Of a DNA stretch of 64,000 nucleotides, positions 47,294 through 61,300 are shown one piece after another. The notes under the pieces were generated by a model, which was given only the letters and a program-made list of their open reading frames with translations, did not search any database and was not told the origin of the DNA. The position numbers and the translations under genes are program-made. Numbering within the stretch: position 1 is the first letter of the stretch; every line of letters starts with the position of its first letter. The stretch is from Hydractinia symbiolongicarpus (lineage: Eukaryota; Cnidaria; Hydrozoa; Anthoathecata; Hydractiniidae), in assembly GCF_029227915.1 (NCBI RefSeq), contig NC_079875.1, positions 17,539,001 to 17,603,000 of the forward strand, in the 5' to 3' direction.

Positions 47294-49707
47294 GGTTTAA
47301 AAACAAAACAGTAAATTTCTCTTCTCTCAGAGACTTTGGTCTTTTCTTTGCAGCATTATTATTTCTTTGTATTGTTTTAACAAACTCCTTGATAACTTTA
47401 TTTCTGTACTTTTCGTTGCGGCAGGTGTGAATTTTTTCGTAAGCTTTTCTCTTCTTCAGTTGTACGGTGCATATTTTATATTTTATATTTTATTTCCATT
47501 CTATATATAATCATGGATTATTAATGTATCAATTTTTAATAAAATTTTAATTTCAACACGCTGTGATCACACACATATATAGAAATGGTAAATACATGAT
47601 TTTTTTATAACCACGAAGACACAAATTACTTTGTTTTTTTAAAGTAAGGCGGAAAAAGAAAGAATCCATTTATCTTTAACAAGTTTTGCTTTTAAAACTA
47701 TCATTTTAATACGTCTCGAAACTACTTTTAATTGCTTTGAACTGATGACGAATTATATGACGAATTATTATTTTTGCGCAAACTGCACTCCATCTGCATA
47801 TACACGAGGTTAAAATAACCCGCATTACGATTCTATTTAGTAAATAAAAAAGTTCTTTCGCCACTGCTATTGACTTTTGTGTAACCAGTGACTACGACAC
47901 AAATTAAATATTCAGCGGGTTAAAATCTTTATGCCGGATATTCTGTCGTATTTTTTACTGATAGATACAGATAGAGACGGGTATTGGCGTCATCCTAAAC
48001 AGATTTCAAGAAGCGTTGGAAATACTTTAGTACCTAATTCCGACGATACATTTATCTATAAGAAACATATCATACGAAAGAAACAACTACAAAACCCTTG
48101 GCTGCACAATTAACATAAAAATCGTTAACGCCCATGTCACCCTTAAAGTCCCTACAATTCTAATGATCACAATAGTAAACCTCGTTGCAAGGAATTGTTA
48201 GGTTCTATCGGAAGTTAAAAAACCTAACAAGCCCTGAGATGAGGTTGCACAATGTTTGGTTACACAGGTTTATTTCGTAAGACTTTTCATTTGGGATCTG
48301 CAGAAAATGTTTTTTTTGTTTTGTTTTATCCCTAAGGCGGTTAACAGATACAATAAACCGATTTACCCGCACTGTTGCGGGGAAATCGTCCTCGTCCATT
48401 AGATCGTCCTCGTCCATTAGATCGAAGTCGCAAGCTCTGACAACACTTACACCTCCGGAGTTACTTTGTGGTACAGCCTCAGGTTATCGATTATTATTGC
48501 AGTACTGCACATTATATAACTATATATTCGTATATATACCCCCTATCAGTACTCTATGCACCTTGGATACTGTAAACACCATATATATGCGCTATATGCG
48601 TTTCTATCTGTACAATATACATAAAATATAGATACGTTTAATTATTTGCCAATAAAGCCTATCTGAATGCATCAATTCAAGTTCTTAAGAAAGATTACTT
48701 GCATATATAAAATCTGTTCATGGTAACATAATGTTTTCAATCGGAGTTGTTATGTTTAGAAACTTGAACGATAAATTTATAGAAAATTGAAGCAACGCAT
48801 CCAGTTAGCATAAGGTAGCTAGGGCGCATTATTTTCACTGGTTGCCCAACAACCATCGAGCGTCTTAATAACAGACGACATGGGATTATGTATTTCTAGC
48901 ATTTTATAGGATATGTCACCAATTTTCCTTTGTAATTATAAAAATTTCACAGGGATTTAAAATTCTTTGATTCCTGTTGTGTTATCTATGTGTCAAATAG
49001 TCTAAATGGCACCAAGCTTTTCACAAGCTCCAATCTTTTCGTGTAAAAATTATACGTTTTTTTTAAGAAACCTCTTTATAAGTAACTGACTAGTTGCCTT
49101 TCAAAACATTAAGAATGTTTTACTAGTTGTAAAGATGTAAAAATTTTAAGTAAAAAGAATTTTTAGGCGTTTTTTCACATATGCCTCTCCCGTCAATCAA
49201 TGACATTCGAATGACTGTCTAATTACCTGGTATAAGAAGTTGACAAAAATCGAGTAGGCTATCCTGACAAAACGGCTGACTACATAAAAATTGATATCAT
49301 TTTTCACATTAATATCAAGCAAAAAGGCATAATTTCATTTTACTGCTTATATGTAAACATAAAAGTCCCTTTGGTGCGTTAAAATCATGTTTTTAATTAA
49401 ATATACATGTTGCAGACGTCTGAATAATCTCTCCAAAATGACTTCAGTCCTTTTTGCTTGGTTTGTTTTCTTGGTTTCTTTTAAAAAGACATATAACAAA
49501 CGTCTCTTTGTAATCGTAATGGCAAATTTTATACCTTATCTAACTAATTTGCCGTCTATTTTTTTAAAAAAACAGGTTATAAACATCTTTCTGTCGCATT
49601 TTAGTACGAGTTTGTCTATGTTATTCATTGTTCGCGCTGTTGTATAAAAAGAAATGATAAACATGAAATCTCTTTTTATTATTTCATAAGGTCTACCTGC
49701 ATCGTTT
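47294..49707. other. Upstream region of the receptor gene and spacer
   Basis: There are no clear genes. A minus-strand open block at about 48366-48470 runs from an AG after ATAACCTGAG to a GTAAAT donor and includes the acidic tandem repeat below; it may be an isolated exon or chance. A hydrophobic 86-codon frame at 49387-49647 has no recognisable motif and looks like AT-rich noise. Confidence 0.45.
48385..48420. repeat. 18-bp direct repeat, two exact copies
   Basis: ATCGTCCTCGTCCATTAG occurs twice in immediate succession (48385-48402 and 48403-48420) and a third copy begins at 48421. On the minus strand it reads Leu-Met-Asp-Glu-Asp-Asp twice in an open frame. Its length is a multiple of three, so coding is possible but not shown. 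Confidence 0.85.
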
Positions 49708-49877
49708 CAAGAAAGACCACCCTATAAAAGGTGCTGCTTTTTTACAGAAATACCGCCCTTTAAAAAGCGCTATACCAAAAAATACACCGCATTATAAAAA
49801 GCTCTGCTGCTCAGAAAAAATGCCGCCTTCTAAAAGGTGCTGCTGTTCAAAGAAACGTAAAGGGCGCTGCTGCTGAT
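49708..49877. repeat. Degenerate minisatellite, about 35-bp period
   Basis: About five diverged copies share the pattern AGAAA, then CCGCC, then TATAAAAAG, then GCGCTGCTGCT. The copies differ from each other at many positions, so the array is old. Function is unknown. Confidence 0.65.
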
Positions 49878-52800
49878 ATAAGACGGTGAATGCAGTACTA
49901 ATTTGTCGCATTACCTTTTTCTTGTTTTTTAACTAAAAAAGGGCTTTCCTAACGCGAATATATACAATTATAAAACATGAGTTTTTTGATTAGTATTCAC
50001 ATGTATTTAATAGGATTTATTAATAATCAGTAAAACCAGCTTTTGTGGACGTGTTGCGCTAAGCCTTTGATATCTAGATTAAGTATTCTCTTAAATGAAG
50101 GGTGCGCCGTGTTTTTGCAGATGCATCATCAAATCACAATATAGAAGGAAATGATCAAGGAAAGCCGCTAATATATATTTTATATCAGTAAAATATTCAG
50201 TTTTTCGTTTGTAAGAATATGCTTTATAAGAATATCTGGTTGGGATTTCAGGTTGACAACAATAGGTCTATTGTTTAGCCTAGTAAAGAAATAATAGTAA
50301 TGACAAGCCTGTTTAGAATTTTGATATTCTCATTAGAAAAGCGCGTATTAAATTTATCTTTAAAGTGAGTTTCAGAAGTATTCTAACAATTTCGACTAAG
50401 GAACAAAATGTTAAATAACCAATCAAAGTAAGTATTTGAAATATAATTCCAGCCTAACAATTTACAGACTTTTCTAGCTTGTTTATAGAATTAATACCCT
50501 ATCAAGTTTGGAATGATGACAATTAGATTTTTGTTTTCTAACGTTTAAAAATTTAAATATTAATAGAATTTGAAAAAGATTCTTTGCAACCAGCTACTAA
50601 TTTTTATTCTCTTTCAGGTGCTTGCAATATCATCATGCATATAAAACCAGAAATGATTAATAATTTAATGATCGTATAATTGTTTTTAGGTTTAAGTAAT
50701 TTGAAAAACTAAATATTTAATAACCACTCACTTTTAATGAAAACCAGTCTTTCTTTTAGCATACTAGCTACACATACTGCACGAAAGCTACCGAAAACAT
50801 AGCATACCTTTTCTTTGTTCTTTCTTTTTTCCTGTTTCAAAGTTAAGTAACTTATAATAGACTAGCTCTATGCCCGTCGCAGAATTCTGCTGTATTCCTC
50901 ATACGCACATAAATGATACTGAAGTATAACATGTCGGAAAAACAAATAACACGCATCTTTGGATTTTAAAAAGCTTTGACCTGCATAATTCCATTTTTAA
51001 AATCGCTGACGCTAAAGACAAAAAAAAAAGAAATATGAAAATTAACTTGTCTTTGACTAAGACTTTTACTTGAAGTTTAAGATGTTTTGAACACTATTTT
51101 CAATGCATTTAACGAGCACCCCTTAATAGCATATTCCTTACTTGTTTAGATTTTCTTTCTCCGGTTTTTAAAATTGGAATTCCAAAATTGTTTGACACAG
51201 AGGAATGACGTCATAAGATCGCTAAATAACATACGACAATATATGAGTAAAAAGTATTCAAATAAGTATTATATATTGCATAAGTAAAAAATATTAAAAA
51301 TGTGAGAAACTCTTTTATAATTCCTTTATTAAACAACCGTCATATGTAAATAGATTTAAATCAAAATATGTCTAAAAATAACTTTTCTTCATCTGCGCTG
51401 ATTTAGAATCACGTACGAACTTTATCAGTGTTTTTCGTAAAAAAAATCACCGGCTGTGCAAGAAAAGGAATCTGAAACGAATTGGAATTTGCATAATTTC
51501 TGCCAGCAAGAAGTTTTGTATGCTTCGTTTAGAAATGTGAGCATTTAAAAAGAACGATGGAACAATAAAAAAGACCATGCATGAACTTACTGCACTTGTG
51601 TTTCTAGGAGAATAGAGAAGGAGAAGAAGACACGTCACGTTTAAAATTCTTTTGAAACGGTCTTTCTTTTGTTAGAATTATTTTTGTAAAAAAAAGAAAA
51701 AAAGCTACAAAATACAACATATAATTGTTGGATCAAATTATGCGATGGAAAGCTATAAACTTTTGAAAAGTATTTTGCAAGCATTACCCAAATGATGACT
51801 TTTAAAATTTTGAACCCATTATTAAAGAATTAAATTGAAACTCAAATAGACTATTTTGGGGCAAAATTTCACAAATCGTTGACCTTTAATAATTTAACGA
51901 CATAGACTTTCGCGTTTCTGTGCGCGACAGTTTTCTCCGTTAAAATACATGGAGGCAGGATAATGGAAAAATATCGTTTGCACCAATACTGCCTTTTGGT
52001 GTATATTTTTTACCAAGACATGGGTTTGTAAATGTCTCCAAGCTTTTTCATAGACTTATTGTAGGTACCATGGCTAAAATACTGGGAAAACTGTTAAGAA
52101 AAATTACAATTCTTAATTCAGTACTTGTATCAGCACTGGCCTGAGAAGACTAAAAAAAGGTTGAAAACCGTCCACACTTTTCCTTATATCAATGTTGAAG
52201 TGACTGTAACCCTGTGTCACGAATTCAAAATTGAAACAGGGGGAAGGAGGACGGAAACTGATCCCTAGTATACCAATACCTGCCTGGTGTTTTGGTATTT
52301 ATTTGGTATAAATTTGTAACTGTGTTAGGTTGGTGCACATATAAATTTTCACATAAACAAAGATACAAACACATGAATCAAGAAAATGTGCTTGTGTTTT
52401 GTTTTTTCTCAACAAACTTTGTCCGGGATTAACACTGCTAGATATAAAACACTACTAAATATATTTTTAGGAACAACATTGAACTTTTAAACTGGAGTTG
52501 TTGCCACATGACTTAACACCTTCAACATTAGAAAAAAAGTAACGAAAAAAGAAAATATTTGTGGTTTATCTACTAACTTGCTGAATAGTGTACCGCAACT
52601 CATTCATATCCACATAAACAATTTTTCCTCAAGATATGATCGAATTTCAGCGTCAAATTTTCTATCACTTTTGATAATTTCAAAATGTATGTCCAATTGG
52701 AAACTCAGCGAAAATGTTTAAAGAAGGGAGATGTTTGCTTTAATCGCAGAAACGTTTAGTACAGACAATTTCGCAGTTTTTGGCACTGAAACTTTCCACG

Positions 52801-55741
52801 ATCAATGTGTGAATGCGAGTGTTTATTGGGTACAATCTTTCTAAAGTGGCAAAAAATGTTCCACTAAATTTTTTTAAGTTTGCCTCTTTGAATTGCCTAA
52901 TTTCCCTTAAAAACTATGCAAAAATATGACTAGACTTTGACTAGACTTTCAACGAAGCACTGATGCTTAAACAACATATATATGTGTAAAGAAATAATCA
53001 AATAATATTTTCTGACAAATCATAAATCGCGAAAGTTTTTTTTGCAAAATATTTCCTATTTCGGATATCACTAATTTTTTCATTTTGTAGATTCAAGTTT
53101 ATCCAAACGATTTTTAAATTTAAACTATTTTTTACTACACTTTCCTGTAACGTTACCTCGTTTCATTGCTTATCAGCTTGTGTTAAGATTCATATTTTGA
53201 AATTTTATTGATAGATGTCATTTAGCGTGTTCATTCAAGTATAACATTTTTATCATAATGAAAGGTGAAACTAGAATTTTCAAGTTACCGGGAAGATTAC
53301 ATATGGAAAATCTAGCACAATCTCGTCCTCATCGTTTGTCGATAGCAAAGAGAAGTAATAAGTACTATGGCACATGGTCGCATCGAGAATTTTTGACATC
53401 GAAAATTTTTTCCGTCCACCCACATTAGGAAAATGATGCAAAGTTAACAAACAGAAAAACAAGAATAGGTCAATCCGCAAAATTAAAGCCACGCGAAAAA
53501 TCGAGAACAGAAAATTTCGCAAACATCATAAAAAAACGCCGTTAAAACTCAACCGCAGAAATAACACAAAGGGTATGATTGTACCTTCAGGGGCGTAGCC
53601 AGCATCAGTCGACTCTGCGATCGACTGACCTACTTTTTTCATCTCAACACGTCGTTTTTTCCACCGCCACCGCCAACACATGGATGGGCGCACCAATATT
53701 GTGCATCTTCGGCCACGACAAATCTTTTCCCGGGCGGCGCAAAAAAGCTTCGTGCTTCGCACGTCGTTTTCGCAGGATTTAACAGTATCCACTTTGTTTT
53801 GCAGGCTGAGGTGTTGAATCTCTACTTTGTTTCGCAGATAGGCTTTTTCGCAGGATTACCTGCGAAAATTATGCCTATGTACGGTCTTGTGTCTTCCATT
53901 TATGGTATTGGCTAGTAAATTTCGTAGAGAGGTTAAAAATTCGCTCCATGTATGGCTATAGAAAATACGCAAAAAAGTTAAAAAAACAAGGCTGGCGAAG
54001 TTGTGAAGGTGAAACGTTAGAGCTTCACGAAAATTCTCTGTACTTGAACCATCTAATTTTTGTATCTGTATGTAAATCTTCAGATTTGTTTTCCTGTGTA
54101 GAAAGCACTTTCAAGTTTTCAGTTAGCTAGCCATTCCTCTTCTGTAGCTAACTTTGTGTAGACAGCCAGACCTTATACCTACACAGAATAAAGCTATTCT
54201 TATAGCCCTTTACAGTTTATTTAAGAGAAATATTTTAACTTTTTATCCTGATTGTGGTCATCTATGATTCAAGATGGTTGTAAATCAGAAGATTTTTCCT
54301 CATCTGCCTTCAAATGAAAATTTACAACCAGTATCTATTTTATTTTGCGATAATGACAAACATTCTGGGCAATTTAAACCGAATTCGTTCAGTTTTTTTA
54401 AGTTTGAGTAAAGCTACGTTAAACCGTTCTGCTCAATATTTTTAGCTAGGTCATACGTTATGATGACAAAGCAAAATAAAAGAAAAAGGAAACGTGTTAA
54501 TCATCTCGAAGTTGTTCCTTTTGCATTAGCCCAAATGTTAGTTAATCAATGTTGCACTTCTAGCACTAATGACGAGACTTCTTCCATTTGTAAAAAGCAA
54601 ACCTTTAACTTAAAATCTTTTTCGTCAAAGGAAATTCTAAATCGAAACCTATTAAACCTAAACAAGTTTTATCTGCAAAACCTTGGTAGATTCATTCCCT
54701 TCAGGTTCTATTAACGGTATTGGAAAATATAATGTAGGCACGCACTACAATAAGCTCCACACCTCAGTGATCACGATAATTCTTCCCATTGTAACTTGCG
54801 AAAGGACGTCTTAAAGTTTATTCATTGTATTGATACATATACAGAATTGATAAGGTCAATGTTATGACGATGCTGGCAATGTATCTGTTAAAATTAATAG
54901 TTGTCATGCTAACATTTTAAAGCAAAACAGATTAGCTTTATACATATCCTTGTTCTTCTCATTGCTTAAATTTAGTTGTTTGTAATTCATGCTTTGTACA
55001 TTATTTCTGAAACATGAAGAATTGAATCAAACGTAACATATTTTTACAAATTTTCCAAAAGTAGGAAAAATTTTTTACGGAAAAATGTTTCTTACTTAAC
55101 TAATAATCCCAACTATGCCCATAATTTTAATGTTTGTAACACGATGTGTGGAACAGATTATTAGCATAAGGATTTTCAATGATTTGTATGAAGGCATTTT
55201 GTCCATGGTTCCATTTCATTATATTTTTGAATTTTTTATTATACTTATGAAGAAAGAAGATTTTGATTTGGTTATTTTTTTTAATAACCTCCAATCTGCA
55301 GAAAACGTTATTTTAGTGCTAAATATGAAGAAAGAAGAATGAACATTCTAATTATTGCTGTAATAACTTTCAATCTATAAAAAACATTATGATGGTGTTG
55401 TGTTGTCTTATTGCTGGTTTGATTACAACCTTGATAATAAAGATTTTAATGTATTTTATGTTGTCATTTATTCCCTTTTTCGATCAATTGTTCAGAGTAC
55501 TTAACGTCTATCGCGTATGTCAGAGAGTCGGTTTTATGGCGTTTTCGTGCTTAAAGGGCGTAAAGATAATAGCTATAATACATTATCTTTCACCAAAAAT
55601 ATCCAGCCTCAATAATTCCTCTTTAAATTAAAATTCATGAATAATTAATTAGTTATTATAGTAACTCGCCGTAGAATAAATGTGGTAAAAAAGTCAAATA
55701 TAAAAAACAATTTTTAAAATAGCATAAGCTTTTCGGTTAAA
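49878..55741. other. Nearly gene-free AT-rich region
   Basis: No frame has family features. At about 53585-53800 a patch of higher GC begins GGGGCGTAGCCAGC, which looks like the end of an unclassified DNA transposon. A TTCGCAGG/CCTGCGAA hairpin sits at 53836-53880. An 84-codon frame at 54460-54714 starts with a run of basic residues, but I cannot support it as a gene. ATGAAGAAAGAAG recurs 78 bp apart at 55247 and 55325, part of a small degenerate duplication. Confidence 0.45.
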
Positions 55742-56660
55742 ATTACGTTGGTATGGCCATCGACAGAAAATTTATGTATTTTTTATGAATTATGAAGGTA
55801 TTATGCAGTATTATGCAGTATTATGCGATATTACGTTGGTATGGCCATCGACAGAAAATTTATGTGTTTTTTATGAATTATGAAGGTATTATGCAGTATT
55901 ATGCAGTATTATGCGATATTACGTTGGTATGGCCATCGACAGAAAATTTATGTGTTTTTTATGAATTATGAAGGTATTATGAAGGCATTATGCAGTATTA
56001 TGCGATATTACGTTGGTATGGCCATCGACAGAAAATTTATGTGTTTTTTATGAATTATGAAGGTATTATGCAGTATTATGCAGTATTATGCGATATTACG
56101 TTGGTATGGCCATCGACAGAAAATTTTTGTATTGTTTATGTAACGACAGAAAGTATTATGAAGGTATTATGCAGTATTATGCGATATTACGTTGGTATGG
56201 CCATCGACAGAAAATTTATGTGTTTTTTATGAATTATGAAGGTATTATGCAGTATTATGCGATATTACGTTGTTATGGCCATCGACAGAAAATTTATGTA
56301 CTTTTTTTGAATTATGAAGGTATTATGCAGTATTATGCAGTATTATGCGATATTACGTTGGTTATGGATTATTGACAGAAAAAATATGTATTTTTTATGT
56401 AACGATAGAGAGTATTATGAAGGCATTATGCAGTATTATGCGATATTACGTTGGTATGGCCATCGACAGAAAATTTATGTACTTTTTTTGAATTATAAAG
56501 GTATTATGCAGTATTATGCGATAATACGTTGGTTATGGATTATTGACAGAAAAAATATGTATTTGTTATGTAGCGACAGAGAGTATTATGAAGGTACTAT
56601 GCAGTATTATGCGATATTACGTTGGTATGACCATCGACAGAAAAAATATGTATTTGTTAT
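55742..56660. repeat. Minisatellite, 11 units of about 78-93 bp (mostly 88)
   Basis: The start motif ATTACGTTGG or a close variant recurs at 55742, 55830, 55918, 56007, 56095, 56186, 56264, 56352, 56445, 56523 and 56616. Each unit contains one to three copies of a nested CAGTATTATG decamer, whose number explains the 78/88-bp difference. Two unit types exist, one reading GGCCATCGACAG and the other GGATTATTGACAG; the second appears only toward the right end. Long frames across it arise from the repeat and are not genes. Confidence 0.92.
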
Positions 56661-58315
56661 ATAGAGAGGATGTCGGATAATGCGGTTTCATTTGTCGGGT
56701 CCATTTGGTTGGAGAAGTATGACTGAACGTCTGTCGGCTTTTTATGTCGATAAAGTATGAAGGTTGTTAGTTATGTTGTACGTTGTGTGTCGGGACCACT
56801 TAGCCCGGTGCTAAATGAAGTCGTTGCCATTAATAGAGATGTTTTCGGTTTTTCTCATCGTCAGCATGTACTGATAATGAGCAAACCAGAATTTTTATAT
56901 ATTTTATATTTTTCCTATTATGTATTGTAATTGTGCCGTTCGATAATTTTTTCCCAATGTTTACGCATTTTTGTACATAGACATAAAAACAGGACTACAT
57001 GGGACAAAATGGTTGTTGCTCAAATTCATACAGATTTTCGATCACTGAAACTCAACTTTCACCAACTATGGGGAGGAGTGCACATAGCTGTTGTTCTCAA
57101 TGAATAATCAAACATACGTCTCACGGAAAGTAGGCTATAGCAGTTAGATCTCGCACGTCGGTTGCCATAGACGTGCTTAAAATGATTATAGACTTGCGAT
57201 TGAATAATAACAGTTCTAGACCGTCACTTCACCACGTAGCTACAATCCAATTTGTTACCATAGCAAATGTTTTTCAAAAATTAATTTTTTTTAACTGGTT
57301 AGCTATTTTATGAACAAAATATATTGCTGTACATTTAAATCGAAGATAAACATCATTTTTATATGAACAACTAATGCCCAAACTTTTAATCACATGACAT
57401 AAGCATTACCGTCAATTAAGGGCTAGTGAAGAATTATGTAACGGTGAAGAGCTACCTGAGCAATTACGCACCATACCAATGATTGCTGTTGATTGATCTA
57501 CAGTTTTTGTTGAGGCATATTTATTAATCTATGCACACTAAGAAGACATAAGTGGCAAAGTGTGTGTGCATTGAAAAGAAAAATATTGACGATTTTTATT
57601 GATGCTTTTATAAGACAATCATACTAACTTCAGCGGTTTTATAAATTAAGATTAAGAAAACTTACACAGGTTTCTTCTTCTTTGCAAAAGTTTGTGCATA
57701 TTTCGACAGATGTAATATATTGGCAAAGGTAAATATATATTTGTTTTATCTAAACATGTATGTTATGGGAGTATAAAATGAGATTACTTTTACGTCAACA
57801 GCTATTCCCAAAGCTTAATGCGTTGAATAGGACGTGCTCAAAAAGCCTGACGAATCAGAGTAAATAACAACCACAGTGTGAGTATGGAATGCCGTTATTT
57901 TTCCTTTAATAACGGTTTTTGTAAACAAAATTACCACAACTATATCTATAGACAAAAATAAAGGACGAACTAAGTATTTAAATTCATCTGCTATCTTGCA
58001 AGGAAGTTAATTTTGCAAATAAACAAAAACTAAACAGCTGAGAGCACCAAAAGTTCAACGATGTGGAGCTATACAATTACGCACCATACCAAGAAACGTT
58101 GTTTATTGTTTGAAAGCTCATTAAATATCTTTATCATCACAAACCAATTAAAGCTATTGGTGGCAATTTTTGTATTTATCGAATTTAGAGTAAGAATATG
58201 TTACACGACTTTACATTATTTTTTACAGACAAACAGAACCCCATAATGTAAACATAGATCTTATATAATTTTCGTCTTTATGTACATATCAATATTGTTA
58301 CAGAAGTTTACGTAA
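56661..58315. other. Upstream region of the B-box/ankyrin gene
   Basis: An exact 19-bp repeat lies at 57461-57479 and 58074-58092, each preceded by GAGCTA within 20 bp. In one frame both read Gln-Leu-Arg-Thr-Ile-Pro, so they may be relics of a missing first RING exon. The frame at 58061-58246 shows no domain. No other gene is visible. Confidence 0.45.
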
Positions 58316-61300
58316 ATGTTATGCAAGAACTGTTTAGATGAAATTTTGATTTTTAAAGAAGACGGAAGTGCAGAAATTCTATGTCCACTGAAATGCAAAT
58401 CCAACGTGAGAATTGGTAGAGGAGAGACCACAATTTGTCTACCAACAAATTACTCACTTTCGGATATTGTAGATCAGACAGAAGCAGACAGAGAACCGTA
58501 AGTTCACCTTTTCTTTCTTATCTGAAAAGCAAACAGCACAACGTTTGTAAAAGGTCGTTGAAATGATGAATCAATGAAATGCTATAGTCTAGGTCGAGGC
58601 AAAAAGCCCCATCTTAATTGTGTACGCCACCAAAGATTAGCTTTATTTAAGATGTCAAACCAAACCAAAGCAAAGTAATATCATTGTTAAGCAGTTTGTT
58701 TACAGTAAGTATTGCAAGGCAGTACTCCAAGTTAGATTACATGCTTGCGTGCAGTACGGTAATGTTGCAAAAGGGGATTAATGAAGCCTATTTACATCTT
58801 CATATTTTAGATCATAAATAAAAATTTCACCTTGTATTTAGCTCGTCATGTCATCAGTCTAAAATTTGTCAGCAGTCAACACAGTGCAAGAAGAAAGTTA
58901 CTTTCTCCTGTACAAAGTGTGGAATGAAGATTTGTGATCAGTGCCAAATTGTACATTCTTGCAAGGCAGGATCATTCACTGCAATAACTTTCGATAAAAA
59001 ATCGGAAGTAATAAAACCGGTGTGTGAGCAACATAACTCGCTTGCAAATAACGTTTGCATTGAATGCGAGAACACGTTTACATGTGTCTATTGTATCAAC
59101 AGGCAACACAAAAACCACAAAAGAAAAACAATTGTTGACTTTGGAGTTGAAGCAAAGAACTGGTTCCAGTCATTTATACAGACATTTGAGGACACCAAAA
59201 GGGTATTACTGGAAACCCTAAACCAGAAATATGGCGAAGCCTTGACCGGATTTCAAAATAGCAGAGAAGAATTAGTTCGTGAATTGGAAGTGAGAAAAAT
59301 GAAACGGGTGAAACAATATCTTAAACGTTTGAATAATGAACAGGAAAATATACTAAAGCAATTTGACGAAGACTTTAAAGCCTTCAAAACCAATGTTATT
59401 GCAAATGGTTACACAGATGATAAGAAAATCAAAGATCATTTAGAATATGTGAAGGCGTTCAACGCCAAATCTTCCTTTGAACTAGTAGCTGAAAAAGTGG
59501 AGATTGAGCGAAATCTTCGTGAATTATCTACTATTCCCGCAACTGTCCCTTGTTTTAATTCACATCTACATAAATTGAATGAACATAATTTAGTAGTAAA
59601 TCCGTTAGGCGAAATAGAAGTTTCTATTGATAATGTAAACCCTGTTAAGGATGCTGGGCATATTAATGTATATGATTGTCGTATCACTGAAACCGAAACA
59701 CATTGTAATAAATTGGAATTACAAAAAAAATTAATGGATTTAGTTGGATGTCTAAAAGGTAAGTATTTGTTTTAAAATTATTATTCACCTGCAGAATTCG
59801 AATTGGCTCTTTCACCTTTACCTCTAAGTTTTGCACGCACGGTTACGAGCCTATTTTTGGTAAAGAAAGTCGCCCTTTTTTGACCTCTGATTATTTTGAA
59901 GTCACGAAGACAAAAAAGCTATTATAATTAACATAAGTTATGAAGAACCAGTTCTTTCGTAAAAGTTGTGCCATTAATTTTAAGGAATTGCGAATCCAGT
60001 TGGTGCCACTGGTGGTCTGGAAAAGGAAAAAAGGTTGGACTAATAATTACATTTTTGTTATTTGTACTATATATAACTAGAAACCCCAAAATTTAATTGC
60101 TGTAAATTTAAATTGAAAACAAGGTAAACCAATTGGACATCCCTTAAAGTCAGGTGTGGCATTTGAAACACGTGCTATACTATTATTGTTACTAACGTTG
60201 AATTCTTTAAAAGTTTAGCAAATTCTTCTCCACTTAACGGTTTCCATGCAGATCTTACAGACAAAGTCAGTTCTTTTAAACTTTTACGGCGCATACAGAG
60301 CTAACAACAAACAACTCATCAGGCCTTATTATGTCCTCTTAGTTAAGACACACTATTTTGCATGAAATTAAAACAGGGAAAGCAAGAACGCTCTGAAGAC
60401 TTTGGTAAAAGTTAAAATAAGAAAATTTAAAGTAAATTTGAGAATTAAAAGTGATAATATATTGTGTTTACTTTTTAGTAATCTCATGCTAGGAAGAGAA
60501 GTTAGAAAGGTGTATACATTTGAAGGTATTATATTTTAATATTATATTTCCTAGGAACCTAGCTGTACATTTCCACTCATTTCCAAATCATAAATGTGAT
60601 TTGGACGTCGTTCCCTGCTTGATTCTCTTTAAAGGATTTTAAATGATTTACTGGTTTTTGTACTACTGTACCCGGTAAATTTCGAGAACATTTAACGAAA
60701 TACTTCTGTAAATGCACTAAACAATAATTTACAGTCTGTAATTTTTATTGTTATTTATATGTTATTTATATGCAATAAAAACTATATTTTTTATGTTATT
60801 CATTATTCGGAAAAATTATATAAGAATTAGCATGCGAATAAGTACCAATACTTTTTGGTATTTTTTCATGCGAACATCAAAGCAACGCCGCTTGATCTTT
60901 CTTGATCTATGAGCTAAATGTATCATTTTAACTTTAAATTAAAAAACCAATGCTGTGATCATCTCAGTCGTAGAAAACGAAGCACAAGACATAAAAATAG
61001 TCAGTTCAGGAATAACAATTTTAAAGAAGACAGGTGGTCATTGCAACAGTATATCGCAAAATTTAGAGTCTTTGGTGACGTTAGCACATAGACATGTCAT
61101 CAAATATGAAAACTAGGCTATAATTTTTGATATTCTACGATAGGTAGCATACCTGCCAAGCAACTATGAAAGCAACAGTAACTCAAATTTTTACAAGTAA
61201 CATCAACAGAGTTAATTCTACTACCCTTTATTCTCGCATACCACATAACGATTAGCTAAATAGTGGCCTTTTTTCTTTATGTTTTCTTCCTGTTGGTGTT

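Noticed and set aside
53526-53792. 88-codon minus frame
   Set aside because: It overlaps a GC-rich patch resembling a transposon end; there is no protein family signal.
55742-56660. CRISPR-like array
   Set aside because: Units are contiguous tandem repeats without unique spacers, in an animal genome.
55990-56664. Overlapping frames of 80-116 codons
   Set aside because: They are produced by the minisatellite; every frame without a stop in the unit stays open.
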